64,000 bases of DNA from Aselliscus stoliczkanus (taxonomy: Eukaryota > Chordata > Mammalia > Chiroptera > Hipposideridae), in contig CM066728.1 of NCBI GenBank assembly GCA_033961575.1, forward strand, positions 180,101,678-180,165,677, given 5' to 3'. A program made the translations under genes and the position numbers. Under the pieces are notes generated by a model that searched no databases, was not told the DNA's origin, and worked only from the letters and a program-made list of their open reading frames with translations. Below are positions 44,950 through 56,060 of the stretch, piece by piece (positions within the stretch are counted from its first letter, which is position 1; every line of letters begins with the position of its first letter).

Positions 44950-45125
44950 CACACCAGGACTCAAAATCACAATTTACAAAGCACTGATGCCTGTCCCTCA
45001 CTTGATCCTAAGAAACCTGGGAGGAGGGTAAGTCTTAACGTTCCTAGTTTGCTAATACTCAGAAAGGTTACAGCCTGGAATAGTGGAACCAGGACTCAAA
45101 AGCAGATCTTCTGGTCCCAACCAGT
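44950..45125 (-). repeat. MIR fragment, antisense
   Basis: 'aatttacaaagcactgatgc', 'actcagaaaggttacagcct', 'aatagtggaaccaggactca'. Confidence 0.65.
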
Positions 45126-46964
45126 GGCCAATCCAGTAGACCAGCTGTTGCCACGAGCAACGTACCTGTTTCCCCTATAAGCTTCTTTTCAAAACATCTT
45201 CCCACCATTCCAGCCTCCTGACTGCCCCCTCCCACTATGGCCACTGCTAATTTTGGATTATCCTGTCTTTGCTGTCTTCATTTTGTCCAGAGCATAATCC
45301 TGGATAATTTGCCATGTGACCTAACAAGGTCTCGGTTTCTGGGAATGAGGACATGGACATTTTTGCCAGGAGGAGGTACTATTCAGCCTACCACCTGCTC
45401 TTTCTCCCTGAGTAGCCATTTCTTGGCAACTTTACACGATGGAAGATTAACTGCTACACTCAATACGTCACCAAGGTCATCACCACCTTCACGCCTCCAA
45501 ACCCCCAACCAGGTGTTTCTAGTTAGGGGTAATTTAATCCTTAAGAATGTTGCATTTTGTATACTCTTTTGGCTTAATTCTTGAAAAACAAAAACAAAAA
45601 CAAAAAACCCCTCCCACATTAGAAGGAAGAAGTCCTCAGTCACACCCTATCCCTCCCAAAAGCTAAGACCTAGAGAAAGTTAAATTCTCCTTTGGGTGGA
45701 GCCCAAACCGGAAAGGTTCAGCTCCAAAAGAAAAATGCACTGAGAACATCTCTGCTAGATGAAGGGGAGCCATTTCACAGTCTTAATTAGAACATCAACC
45801 TAGACAATGTTTATAGCTGCACTGTCTCTGTACAGTGTGTCAGCATCTCACCTCCTCCCTAAAGGGGCCGTTTGTTTTGAAGAATGCCTGAGAGGCTGCA
45901 CAAATGCATTCAACTAGTTGCTTTGTTAATTACATCACACATACCCAAGTTACTGAGCCTGGCTGAATCTAATTACAGTAAATGCATCTACCCTGAGATT
46001 TCCAATACACCCGGATAGATGTTCTAAAGATTGCAAGATTTGGAGAAAAGGCTGTCATGGAGCCTGGCCACATTGTTCTGTTGGTCTGGGGTAAAAGAAA
46101 CAAAAGGCAGGGCTGTGTGTATCTGGTTCTTCTTGCTCTAAACTTTTCAAGGGGTCATAAGGAGCAGAGTGTGCCTTCCACATCGGATGGCTCCCTTTAG
46201 AGAATTTTATGCTGAGAGCAACTATCCCAGATCTTTGGATGCCAAAGAAAAATTCAAGACTCTCACCTGCCTCTTTCATTTCACAAAACTTTCCTGAGCA
46301 TCAGCGTTTATCGAGAGCTCTGGGTGGTGTGGGGAAAATGAAGATGGATGAGACAAACTCTAGGCAGGCCAGTATATGGGTGATTTCAAGCTGCCTAATT
46401 ACCTGGTGCCACTTTAAGTGGATATTCTTTAACTATTTGTTTTGATATTTATTTAGTGGAGATTGGAAGAAAATGACTTAGTAATCATTCTATGACAAAG
46501 TAAATTCACAAACTTTACCTCCCTTGGCTAAAATAAAATGCTCAAAAAACTTTGCCATTTTCCAGAGTTTTTGTTTCTTCCCAGTTTCAAATTGTGATTT
46601 GTTTTCAAATCAGACAACTTCTTGGGCAGAGAGACATATTGAAGTGTTTTGAATTCAGGCAATAAAAGAATTCACTCATTGCCAATAAACAGCCCCCTAC
46701 TGCCATTATGTGGTTTCAGAATTGTGGTTGCCAGCTTCAGGTCACTACCATCTGGGTGGTGTGGCCATTGGTTCACTATGAAAATTGCATACACTTGTCT
46801 CAACTACTCTCAGCAAAATTAAGTGGACCCTGGAAAGGGATACTTTGTGCTTCCAATCCAGGATTCTGTCTACTATAGCAAGAAAGAAACTCATTTCCAT
46901 TTTGTCATTCACGTGAGGAATCATATTATACACCTGAGTTAACTAGCACTAGACATACTTTTTA
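45126..46964. other. Mostly unique DNA; small LTR fragment possible at 45335-45395
   Basis: 'gaggacatggacatttttgc' and 'ggtactattcagcctaccac' resemble a reverse MLT1 terminus. 45780-46030 has no repeat and carries homeodomain-like motifs (see findings). A 115-codon ORF at 45237-45584 runs through the LTR-like part and has no domain. Confidence 0.35.
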
Positions 46965-47407
46965 TTTAATTCATTCAACAAATATTTATTTGTGCCAGGA
47001 CTGTGCCAGGTACGGAGCCTGCTCTGAAGAACACCCAGATAATCATTTTAGTAAGGTGTGAGGCAAAATAATAAACAAGGAAACAAATAGGGAGATGTGA
47101 TAAAGAATAAGAGTGCCAGGTATTCAAGACCTCAATAAATATGCTGTGTTGTGACTACGGAATGGGGAGCTGATTTAGGTTTTTATTTGTGACTGACCTG
47201 AGACCTGATTGATGAGACGGTGCTACCCAAGCAAATACCTGGGGGAGAGGCAGTCCAGGCAGAGGCAACAGCAAATTGAAAGGCATATGAGGTGTGATCA
47301 ATACACATGGTGAACATTTAAATAAAAAAAATTTTTTTCATAGTAAAAGACACATTGCCATTCATCCCCCTCAAAATATTCCCCTTGCTTTGAACACACT
47401 TATCACA

Positions 47408-47641
47408 TCATTCTTGCCACTTTCTGAAGCAGTTCTGGAAGTCCTCTTTCATAAGTGTCATTAGTTGCACTTTCGTGACTACCTTGATGTCCTCAACTGA
47501 TTCAAGACATTTACCTTTCACGATCATTTTGACTTTGGGGAAGAGCCAGAAGTTGCACTGTGCCAGATCTGGTGGACGAAGACACACCGTAATGTTTTTA
47601 TTTGACAGAAATTGCCATACACCAGAAGTGATGTGTGACAC
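47408..47641 (-). pseudogene. Mariner transposase C-terminal remnant, left arm
   Basis: The translated stretch has 'NFWLFPKVKM', 'KGKCLESVEDI' and a terminal 'FRKWQE', matching the C-terminal third of mariner transposases. There is no N-terminal DNA-binding part and no intact first two catalytic residues. The upstream side shifts frame (the HDNA-type motif is broken by inserted bases). Broken and non-functional. Confidence 0.8.
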
Positions 47642-47858
47642 GGAGCCTTTCCGTTGTGATCACAAAATGCAGTGAATGCTGCAGCCAAGTGCCATCCAAC
47701 GGAAAGTTCCATCCAAGTGGTGGAAATGGAAAGTGGTGCATCGAACCTTAGTAAGAGTGTATGACAGGTTTCAATTTGTTTGGTACAGTTAGTCCAGTGT
47801 GAGCTATGGTTGAGGGAAGGTGTGTTTTAAAATGTACCATAAATAATCCTCCATCATG

Positions 47859-47967
47859 GGCCGGTCGAGTGGCGCGGTGGTTAAGCGCTGGCTTGGGAAG
47901 CCAGCGGCCCCGGTTCAATCCCACATATGAGGGCCAGTAACACTGCCCTCAAAATAATAATAATAAT
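47859..47967 (+). mobile_element. Short tRNA-derived SINE inside the mariner dimer
   Basis: GGCCGGTCGAGTGGCGCGGT head, GCTGGCTTGGGAAGCCAGC hairpin, GGTTCAATCCC B box, GAGGGCCAGTAACACTGCC and an (AAT)n tail. Perfect 17-base target-site duplication AATAATCCTCCATCATG at 47842-47858 and 47968-47984. Confidence 0.96.
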
Positions 47968-47984
47968 AATAATCCTCCATCATG

Positions 47985-48232
47985 ACAATGCTCTGTGTCA
48001 CACATCACTTCTGGTATATGGCAATTGCTGTCAAATGAAAACATGATAGTGTGTCCTCATCCACCTTATTCACTGGATCTGGCACCTTGAGACTTCTGGC
48101 TCTTCCCTAAAGTCAAAATGACCATGAAAGGTAAACATTTTGAATAGATTCAGGACCTCGAAGCAACCACAACAGAGCAACTAAAGACACTCACAAAAGA
48201 GGGCTTCCAGAACTTCAGAAAGTGGCAAGAAT
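47985..48232 (+). pseudogene. Mariner transposase C-terminal remnant, right arm
   Basis: Reads 'LHHDNALCHTSLLV', then after a few codons 'PYSLDLAP', a TGA stop, 'DFWLFP', and a terminal 'SESGKNDG'-like frame-shifted end. A few bases missing before the final motif shift the frame relative to the left arm. Non-functional. Confidence 0.75.
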
Positions 48233-49060
48233 GATGGGATAAGAGTGTTCGAGGGGTGGGGGAATATTTTGAGGGAGATTAATGGCAATGTGTCCTTTAC
48301 TGTAATAATTTTTTTTAAAGTAAAACATTCACCATATTGTTTGATCACACCTAATATATGAACTCGTGGTATGGAGAAACAGAGAGAATGCTAATGGGGC
48401 TACAGCAGAGTAAGCCAGGGGGAAGTGATAGGGAAAGGAAAGGGGTGGGGGTTGGGGAGAGACTGGTGCTTACAGGCTATGGTAAGGAGATTAGATTTTG
48501 TTCTAAGTGTGATGGGAAACCATTAAAGGGTTTAATGAAGGGAGTGACATGATCTAATTTACCCTTATAAGAAATCGTGACAGTTACTATGGAGAGAATG
48601 GATTATTGTGGGGAAAAGATTAGCAATGGAATGAACACTTAGGGCACATTGCAGGAGTCTAAGCCAAAAATAAACGTGACTTGGACTATGATTGCAGTTG
48701 TGCAGTGGATGTGGTGAGAAGTAGTAGGAATCCGGATATGTTTTGGAGACAGAACCTACTGGGCTTGCTAGTACAGTGAGATGTGGGAAAGAAAGAAATC
48801 AGGGGGCAACTCCAGTACCACACTGGCTGAGATGGGGACAATTGTAGGAGGGAGGGTGATCAGCAACAGACTTGGAGGCACAAGGAATCAACAGCTCTGT
48901 TTTAGACATGATCCATTTGGTAGTGTAGCCTGAATTTGTATACATCAAGTTGGCAGTTGCATGTACTTACTCATTGGACAGGTCAGGGCATGAGATATCA
49001 ATTTGGGATCATTCCCTATAGGCAATATTTAAAGTCATGGGCCAAGCACAGAGTGTAGAC

Positions 49061-49139
49061 AGAGATTAAGTCCACTGATGCATTAGTGTCCTTTATCTGA
49101 TCAGTGCTTCCAGGAGCTGTGTGGCTGGTCCACTTTTTA
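49061..49139. other. Gap between L2 pieces
   Basis: Nothing recognised. Confidence 0.3.
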
Positions 49140-49430
49140 CCGAGCTCTGAACAGGATACCTGCTCTAAGGGAGCTCAGAGCCAAGGAAAGACAGGCAGAT
49201 GGTTACAAAAGAGTGTATTATGTTATATATAATGAAAAGATGAGCCAGGCATTGTTGGAAAAGAGAGTAGAGGATGACTAATAACCTAAGTCATAGGAAG
49301 ACTCCAGGCTAAAGATGGCATTTGAAAAGAGCCATGAAGGTTAAGGTTTGCCAAGTAAAGGAGAGGAAACAACATATGCAAAGGCATGGAGGCAGGCCAT
49401 ATTGGTGCAGTTCCATGAAACAATAGCGCA
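49140..49430 (-). repeat. L2 fragment, antisense
   Basis: 'gctctaagggagctcagagc', 'ggcatttgaaaagagccatg', 'catatgcaaaggcatggagg' follow reverse L2 order. Possibly a second copy beside the one ending near 49060. Confidence 0.65.
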
Positions 49431-49464
49431 TTCCAAAAGTTAGGGCTGTGCTTAATGGAAAGAC

Positions 49465-51240
49465 ATGAAAAACATTCCCATTAAAGTCAGCAATAAGGCA
49501 AGGACTTCCATATTTACTATTACCTTTTAACAGTAATGTGGGGATACACACCAGCACAATTAGAGGAGATGAGAAACTAACTATTAATAGTTCAAAACTT
49601 GCCAAGAGATTAAGTTATCAGTATGGGTAGATGATATGATTATATACTTGGGGGGGCGGGGAGGAACTAATAGGAAAAAATATTTAAATGAATAAGAAAA
49701 TTCAAAAAGGTAGCAATAAACAAAATTAGCATTATAAAATCAATAGCCTTAACTATAGAAACTATGACAGTGGGAAAGTATAGTAAAAGAAGAGATCCTA
49801 TTTAAAGTAATCTAAAGAATAAAATAACTAGAAATCAGCCTAAAATTTGTTTGCAATAAAAACCCAGAACTTTTTTCACTAAACAAATTTATTTTGAATT
49901 GTATATAGTAACAAGAATATCTAGAAAATTATGAAAATGAAAAGCAAGAAAGGCAGGCTGCTTCTACCAGCTGGTATTACATAAAACAAAAATAATTAAA
50001 ACATCATGGTACTGGTTTTAAAAATAAAATCCAGGAATAAACTCTAAAACATATAAGAATATATAATATGACAAAGACGGCATTTTATATCAATGATTGA
50101 AAAACTTATAATTCAGCAAATGGTGCTGAGACAACTAGGTAGTCATTCAGAAAAAAAATTAAGCTGGCTTGCTAAATTTACTCATCAGATCAAAATAAAT
50201 TCTACTTAGGGGGAAATCACTAGACAAAAAAAATGGAAGACTTATTTTAAAATCTTAGAAAGGGAGAAACTTAAGCATAGTGGGGAGAGAATCCCAAAAA
50301 CTATAAAGAATAAAACTGATAAACTCAAGTGTACAAAAATTAAAAATTGTGTGTAATAAACACACACATACAACAAAACCAAAAGATAAACGATGACAAC
50401 ACACTGAGGAAACCATTTGTAACACATATAACAAAGGACTAATTCTCTAAATATATACAAACGCTATAAATCAATTTTAAAAAGACTAAAAACACAATAG
50501 GAAAATGGGCAAAGGAACTGTACAGATAGTATACACACACACACACACACACATTACAAATAGATTTAAAATACTTAAAAGTATATCTAAGAGAAAGCAA
50601 ATAAACTACATTTCTCACATTTCAAATTGGCAGCTATTGAAACCTTGGATGAAGCCTTCTCAGAGGAGTGTGAGGAAATAGCCACTTGCTTTTATTATTA
50701 CAAGTGTAATAATATTGATGCAACCTCAGTGCAGGGCAAGTAGAAGACATAAAAAAATGTATAACACATATATACCCTTCAACCCTGCATTCCACTTCTA
50801 AGAATTTGTCCTGTAGGTCTATTGGCATAGGTGCACAAGGATATAGCCACAAAGATATTCTTACAGCATTGTTTATATTAGCAAATATATAACCTAGGTG
50901 AGCAGCCATAATGGACTGGTTTAATAGATAATGGCATTTCCTTACAATGTTGCAACAGAAGCCATTCAAAGAAGATACGCTCTATGTGTGTGAATATGGA
51001 ACCACTACCAAGATATAGTGTTAAAAAGTTTTAGAATAATGTGAAAATCTACTATTTCTGTGTAAACAAAACAAGGATACACACATTTATGCTTGAGTCT
51101 CTAAGAGACCAGTGCCATGGTTGTCTTTAGGGAGGGGGACAGGATGGCCGGGATAGAGATGATAGAGAGACTTACTTCTCATATTTCTTACCCTGAGTTT
51201 TGAGTCATGTACATGCTTTATCATTTAAAAACCAATTAAG
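49465..51240 (+). repeat. Old L1 (or HAL1-like) 3' half, sense
   Basis: Degenerate ORF2 C-terminal coding sequence ('agatgatatgattatatact', 'catggtactggttttaaaaa', 'aatgggcaaaggaactgtac') passes into 3' sequence ('ttccacttctaagaatttgt', 'agcattgtttatattagcaa', 'actaccaagatatagtgtta'). Many stops and indels; no ORF. A (AC)n at 50531-50552 interrupts it. Confidence 0.85.
50531..50552. repeat. (AC)n microsatellite in L1
   Basis: Eleven AC units inside L1 sequence. Confidence 0.92.
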
Positions 51241-51363
51241 TAGCCGAAAGATTAATACAGTAGTCATTTTCTTTGTGCTTGGAAATTAGACTGTGCAGGG
51301 TGGGGAGCAGGGATGAAACTGAAAAACAAAATCAATCTTGTGGGATTATGAACATTAGAGAGG

Positions 51364-51430
51364 ATGTTCTTAACACTTAGCAGAGTGCCTGGCCCATTTG
51401 AGGTGTCCAATAAATGTTAGCCATTATAAC
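51364..51430 (+). repeat. MIR 3'-end fragment, sense
   Basis: 'ttcttaacacttagcagagt', 'gcctggcccatttgaggtgt', 'ccaataaatgttagccatta'. Confidence 0.75.
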
Positions 51431-52430
51431 CTACAGATTACATAACAGAATCACACATCATCTAGTGAGGTGGGAAGTTTGATTTTGCAGGTTTAACTAG
51501 GGTAGAGTGAATTCTCCGGTTACTCTTTTTGTGTTGTACATCCAGATGGCTGAGCTGGTAAGAGCCAGCTGTGAGTCCCCAGAGGCCTGACTGTGAGATG
51601 AGAGCCAGAGCTTGGCCTCTAGCCACATTTCATATCCCAGCCTCAGCCCAGGGGGGCATCTGACCCAGAACACACCTTATTTCCTAGGCAAATGGACCAT
51701 GCCGTAAACACCTGCCCATCCCTTTAGCACTTGAAAAGTCCCCTAACCTATAGTGGTGTGCTCCAACCCCTTGAACACAGCTGATTGGATAAGGTGTGGA
51801 CACCTGATCCAACCTGAGCCAATCAGGTTTTCTTCTTTGGGAATATGGAACTTGAACCAAAGGAGAATGGAGTCAGTCTCTCTATGTGGCTGGAAGTGTA
51901 ATGTTACACATGGGAGCTGTATAGAGCAGCAGAAAATTCCATAACAGAAAAAGGAAGAGTGAGGCACAGAGGGCTTCCACTTTCTGGTTCCAATCCCTTC
52001 CAGAGACACAGTGACATTAGTGCCTTTGTATTTTGTCAGATATTTCTGGATTCTGAGAATTCATGGCCCATACCCCTTTTTTCTTTTCCTCACGCTAGGT
52101 GAACTTAGCTTCTGGTTTTTTGTTTCTTGGGGGTTTTTTCTGTTTTGTTTTGTTTTGTTTTTGCAACCAATCCATCCAAACCAATACAGACATTGAAAAC
52201 AGGGTAAATCCCAACCTCCCATTGATAGTAACACAGGAACATGGGCTGAGGCCAAAACAACTGCTTTGCAATTGGAGATCAGCTTTGACACTTTTTGCAA
52301 AAGATAAGCCATATGCAGGGGCAAGCATGTCTGTTTGGGTGGGCAGTGTAGTAAGGGCTTAAAGTGTTTGTGGAGAGCAGGGAAAGGGAACTGGACATAA
52401 GGAGCTTCCCCAAGAATCTGCCCTGGCTGT
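51431..52430. other. Unique-looking DNA, no gene seen
   Basis: Opposing ORFs at 51743-52009 and 52061-52362 have no domain. A (TTTTG)n run lies near 52138-52162. Confidence 0.4.
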
Positions 52431-52436
52431 CATCTT

Positions 52437-53047
52437 TGCTTCCTAGGGCTGCCAAAGTACCACAAACTGGGTGGCTTAAAACAAGAGAGATTTAATATCT
52501 CATGATATTGGAGACTAGAAGTCTGAAATCGGTGTCAACAAAGCCATGCTCTTTTTGAAACCTGTAAGGGAAAATCAATCCTTCTTTGACTCTTCTCAGC
52601 TTCTAGCAGTGGCTTTGAATCCTTAGCATTCTGTAGCTGGGAGCTACATTACTCCCATCTCTGCCTCTCCCTTCACATGGTGATCTCCCGGTGTGTCTCT
52701 GTCTTCTCATGACATTCCCCTGTGTGTATCTATGTCCAAATTTCCCTCTTGTTATAAGGGCACCAGTCATTGGATTAGGGCCCATCTTTTTTTTTTTTTT
52801 TTTTTTTGAGGGCAGTGTCACTGGCCCTCCTATGTGTGACTGAACCAGGGCCGCTGGCTTCCAAGTCCAGTGCTTAACCACTGCGCCACTCGGCTGGCCC
52901 TAGGGCCCATCTTAATGACCTTATCTTAACTTGGTTACACTACAAAGATCCTATTTCCCAGTAAGGTCACATTCACAGGTACAGGTTAGGGATGGGGGTT
53001 AGAAGTTCAACATATATTTTGGGGAATATAGTTGAACTCATAATAGC
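52437..53047 (-). mobile_element. MLT1-type ERVL-MaLR LTR, antisense, split by a SINE
   Basis: 'ctagggctgccaaagtacca', 'aaactgggtggcttaaaaca', 'ttataagggcaccagtcatt' precede the SINE, and 'taatgaccttatcttaactt', 'ttcccagtaaggtcacattc', 'gttagaagttcaacatatat' follow it. Ends flanked by AGCTGTCA-like repeats. Confidence 0.85.
52789..52900 (-). mobile_element. Short tRNA-derived SINE, antisense
   Basis: Reverse head GGGCCAGCCGAGTGGCGCAG, GAGGGCCAGTGACACTGCCC and a poly-T (52787-52807). Perfect target-site duplication TAGGGCCCATCTT at 52776-52788 and 52901-52913, inside the MLT1. Confidence 0.95.
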
Positions 53048-53509
53048 TGTCAATGGGAAGAGAACTACTGCCACTCACTCTATGGGTTACTGTCCATCTA
53101 TCTGTGAAAACAAAACCCTCTGGGAGTTTAAAACAGAGGGGATTCAGTAGTGCCATGAGTTATAGAAGAGGCTGAGATGCCACACAGGCATCTGCGAACA
53201 ACCCAGAGATTAGCAAAAGCAGAAAGCTACTAAAAGTGGAGAGACAAAGTGAGAGTAGTATTAGGGGAGAACGGGGCCCTGATCCATCTCTAAGTGGAGG
53301 CGAGAACCAAGGCATCTCTGTCCTGAGGAAGCTGGAGCTGGGGAGGAGATAGAGGGAGGGAAGAAATAGCTGGGCCTCCTCCTCTAATCCTCTACTAAGG
53401 GGATCCAGGTGACCCCAGCGCCTTCAGGGGAGGCCCTTTGTCACACAGAGAGGGCAGGGAAAGGAAAGTAGTAGAGTGAAGACAAGCCAACCTAGGACAC
53501 GCCCACTCA
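53048..53509. other. Unclassified DNA, perhaps an old repeat
   Basis: 'ggtttaaaacagagggga'-type phrasing and 'acaacccagagattagcaaa' hint at a dispersed repeat, family unknown. Confidence 0.3.
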
Positions 53510-53630
53510 CTGTGCACCAGCCCCCCTATGACCTGGGAGGTGGGACTTATCATGCCAACTTTACAAATGGGGGTGCTGACACTCCAAGAATTTAAGTAGC
53601 TCACTCCAGGTCACCAGCTCCAAGCCCTGT
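53510..53630 (-). repeat. MIR fragment, antisense
   Basis: 'ttacaaatgggggtgctgac', 'aagtagctcactccaggtca'. Confidence 0.6.
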
Positions 53631-53689
53631 TCTCCTTGGGTTTACACATGAGGTTCTTATAAGAGCTATAGTTCCTTCCCCTCAATGGT

Positions 53690-53975
53690 TACAATTTGTG
53701 CACAAACTCCTTCTCTCCTCGATCTGTACTGCCCTCAAGCAGACACCCTCTTTCCAAACCAGCCAGGCAGACTCAACCACCATAGGGTCACCATTGCTAT
53801 TTCCTTTCTCTCCTCCTGCCTTTTGGGCTTTTTCTCAGGCAGCAGACCAGACCTGCTCACTTATTTTCACTCTGTACCAGACCCGGAAACATCCAAATCC
53901 TGCTTCCCCTGGCCATCCTTGGGGTTTCACCTCAGTCATGACTTCTAAGGAGGCCTTCTCTCTTCAGGCCACCTC
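53690..53975 (+). repeat. L2 fragment, sense
   Basis: 'tcacttattttcactctgta', 'gggtttcacctcagtcatga', 'cttctaaggaggccttctct' follow L2 order. It underlies the 157-codon ORF at 53698-54171, which is therefore not a gene. Confidence 0.5.
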
Positions 53976-55951
53976 TTCCATGCCCCCCCCCCCAGCTGGG
54001 GAGAATTTCTCCTTCATAATCCTCATACAGTGTATGATTGGGGGCCTGGTGGGGTGTTCCACTGAACTATTCATGTATGGGTGTTCTTCCTCTATTTTCC
54101 CATTTCTACCAAATTCCAGGCTTTATACTTCGTTGTTGGGGGGATTTTTCCAGAGGGGAAGTAGAAGGTGAATGAAGGCGCTGGTCTTCACGTAAAACAT
54201 GAAGGCCTATGTGGGAGGTGAAGGGAGAGAGCTGTGCCTCCCATGACAGGAAGAGAGAAAGAAGCGCTTCTCTTGCCAGATGGGAAGGTGGTAAGACCAG
54301 ATGGAAGGGTAGCCAAGTGCAGTTGAATAGTTTCCCCCAAGCACATTCTCCAAAAATTCAGCCTTTTAAACAATTTTAAGTCATATGTTGACATGGCGGC
54401 TATTAAAAACATGATTGAAAAATGTTAGAGGAGAGTATACAAATACATCATAAACTGGGCCATGCCCACTCCCCCACCACCCAGGTGGCTCAGGCAGACC
54501 GGCCCCTCCCCATGCAGGGCAGACCCTGTCTGTGTCTCAGAGTGAAGCCTGCTGTGTGGCAGTGCCTGGGGTGCTGTGAAAAGGCCTCCGAGCGATGGCC
54601 CAGGGGTGCACGTGGGGAAGCCATCACCTAGTCATGGTCTCCCCAGCTCTGGCAAAGAGACATATGCCCACAGGTGGTATGGAGACTGAGGAATACCTCT
54701 GAGCTACTTGGTATCTCAGGTCCTCTTACCCATTTAAGGCCTAAAGCAAAATAAGGATGGCAGCCACAGCTATGATGGACTAGAAGCTAGAGGCCCTAAC
54801 TGTGATTTTGCAATCCTCACAAAAGCCCTGGCCTTCCAGTGCAAACCTAGGAGTTGAAATTTCCTGCTGTCCTGGCAAGATAATAACTTTTAAAGTCAGC
54901 TTGCAGTTCAAGAAAATAAACCAAAATGTGTATTTTCACACATGAATCATGGGCTGACATTCATGGCCACTCCATTTGTTTCATATCTGACTTCCCTAAG
55001 TCCCCCACAGTCAAATCCCTGACAGCCAAAACTGTCTGCTTTAACTCACAGCTCAACACATAGGATGTGCTTCGTCAATATTTGCTGCATGGAGTGAATG
55101 GGTGCTCTTGGAAGAGCACTTTTCTATTTCCTGCAGCCGTGCCTTGCATGCATCAGCTCCAGCAGGCTGAGTCCTGACTGCCCCCTACACCCTGCTGACA
55201 CAGGAACAGACGCTGCCAAGCTGTGCTGGCGGTTTCTGTCCAGGCAGGCATTCCCTCTGTAGTGAGGAATACCTCTGAAGTTGCCTAGCATCTTGGGGCT
55301 CCTTGCCCATCTTTTGAATTTTCAAGTGCCCCAAGCTATTGTGAGTGCATTCTGTGTTTATATTCCAACCAGTGTGAATCTGTGCCTTGCAAAAATGCAA
55401 GTTGGAAAGTTAATTCATTCCTTTATGTCAAGGTAATTGCAATTTCACCCTAATCCTCTCTTGTCAAAGACATTTCTACAATGCAGGGAGTTATCTTTTA
55501 CAAGAGACACTTCAAGGTGATTTAATAACAACACTTGCTATGAGTCACATTTTCCCTTATAGTCATCCACTCTTCAGCTTGGGAAAATAGGGTTTCAAGT
55601 ACAGAAGAGAGAAGGCATTTGGCTAGGCTCATAGCCCACTTACACACTCTCAGCCAAACGCACACCTTCAAGAAAAAAAGAACCTTAATGAGCACTTGTA
55701 GTGACTAAGTTGCTAAATGGGTCTTTCAAAGCGATGCTACTTTTGTTTGTTTGCTTTAGGGCCACCTATATTTATTCAGTACTTTGAAACTTCTTAGGAC
55801 ACTTATGAATTTGACAACTGTGGATAAACAGGAAATTTAATATTGAGATCAATGATTAATTTGAGCCAAGCACTGTACTAGTGGTTCCAATTCAAGAGCA
55901 CAGACGTCTGCTAGCTGTCTTCACCACTCTTAGAGTCTACTGAAGCAGAAA

Positions 55952-55954
<3 letters not shown>
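53976..55954. other. Unique-looking DNA, no gene seen
   Basis: A weak L2 3' end may lie at 55040-55110 ('atatttgctgcatggagtga'). About 55380-55560 is repeat-free with AATTA/TAAT motifs. Short ORFs lack domains. Confidence 0.4.
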
Positions 55955-56010
<56 letters not shown>

Positions 56011-56060
56011 CCCTATCTCAGTCTCTGTCTCTGTCTCTGTCTCTATCTCTATCTATCTGC
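55955..56060. repeat. Long (CT)n tract with (GTCTCT)n extension
   Basis: About 27 pure CT units (55955-56008), a C-run, then repeated GTCTCT and ATCT units. Together about 100 bases of nearly pure pyrimidine. Confidence 0.97.

Larger units (their letters stand above)
47288..48354. mobile_element. Mariner-derived inverted dimer (transposase 3' end on both arms)
   Basis: The left arm (to about 47650) is the reverse strand, and the right arm (from about 47985) the forward strand, of the same mariner segment: transposase C-terminal part plus 3' untranslated part plus terminal repeat. Both outer ends read AGGTGTGATCAA inward and are flanked by TA (47286-47287, 48355-48356). In the right arm 'HHDNA' precedes 'DFWLFP', the catalytic-side motifs of mariner transposases, with a stop codon just before DFWLFP. 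Both arms have frameshifts, so neither encodes a transposase. Arms are about 80% identical by eye. Confidence 0.85.
46965..49060 (-). repeat. L2 LINE, antisense, about 1 kb, split by a mariner derivative
   Basis: Upstream part 46965-47287 ('attcattcaacaaatattta', 'gccaggactgtgccaggtac', 'caggcagaggcaacagcaaa') joins downstream part 48357-49060 ('tctaagtgtgatgggaaacc', 'aagggagtgacatgatctaa', 'ctgttttagacatgatccat') across the insert with no gap in order. The longest L2 in the window. Confidence 0.85.

Noticed and set aside
45237..45584. 115-codon ORF as a small protein gene
   Set aside because: It crosses an LTR-like fragment and has no hydrophobic, cysteine or domain pattern of a known family.
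53698..54171. 157-codon ORF, one of the longest in the window
   Set aside because: Its first part lies in L2-like sequence and the rest crosses a C-run. No domain, and an overlapping ORF in another frame.
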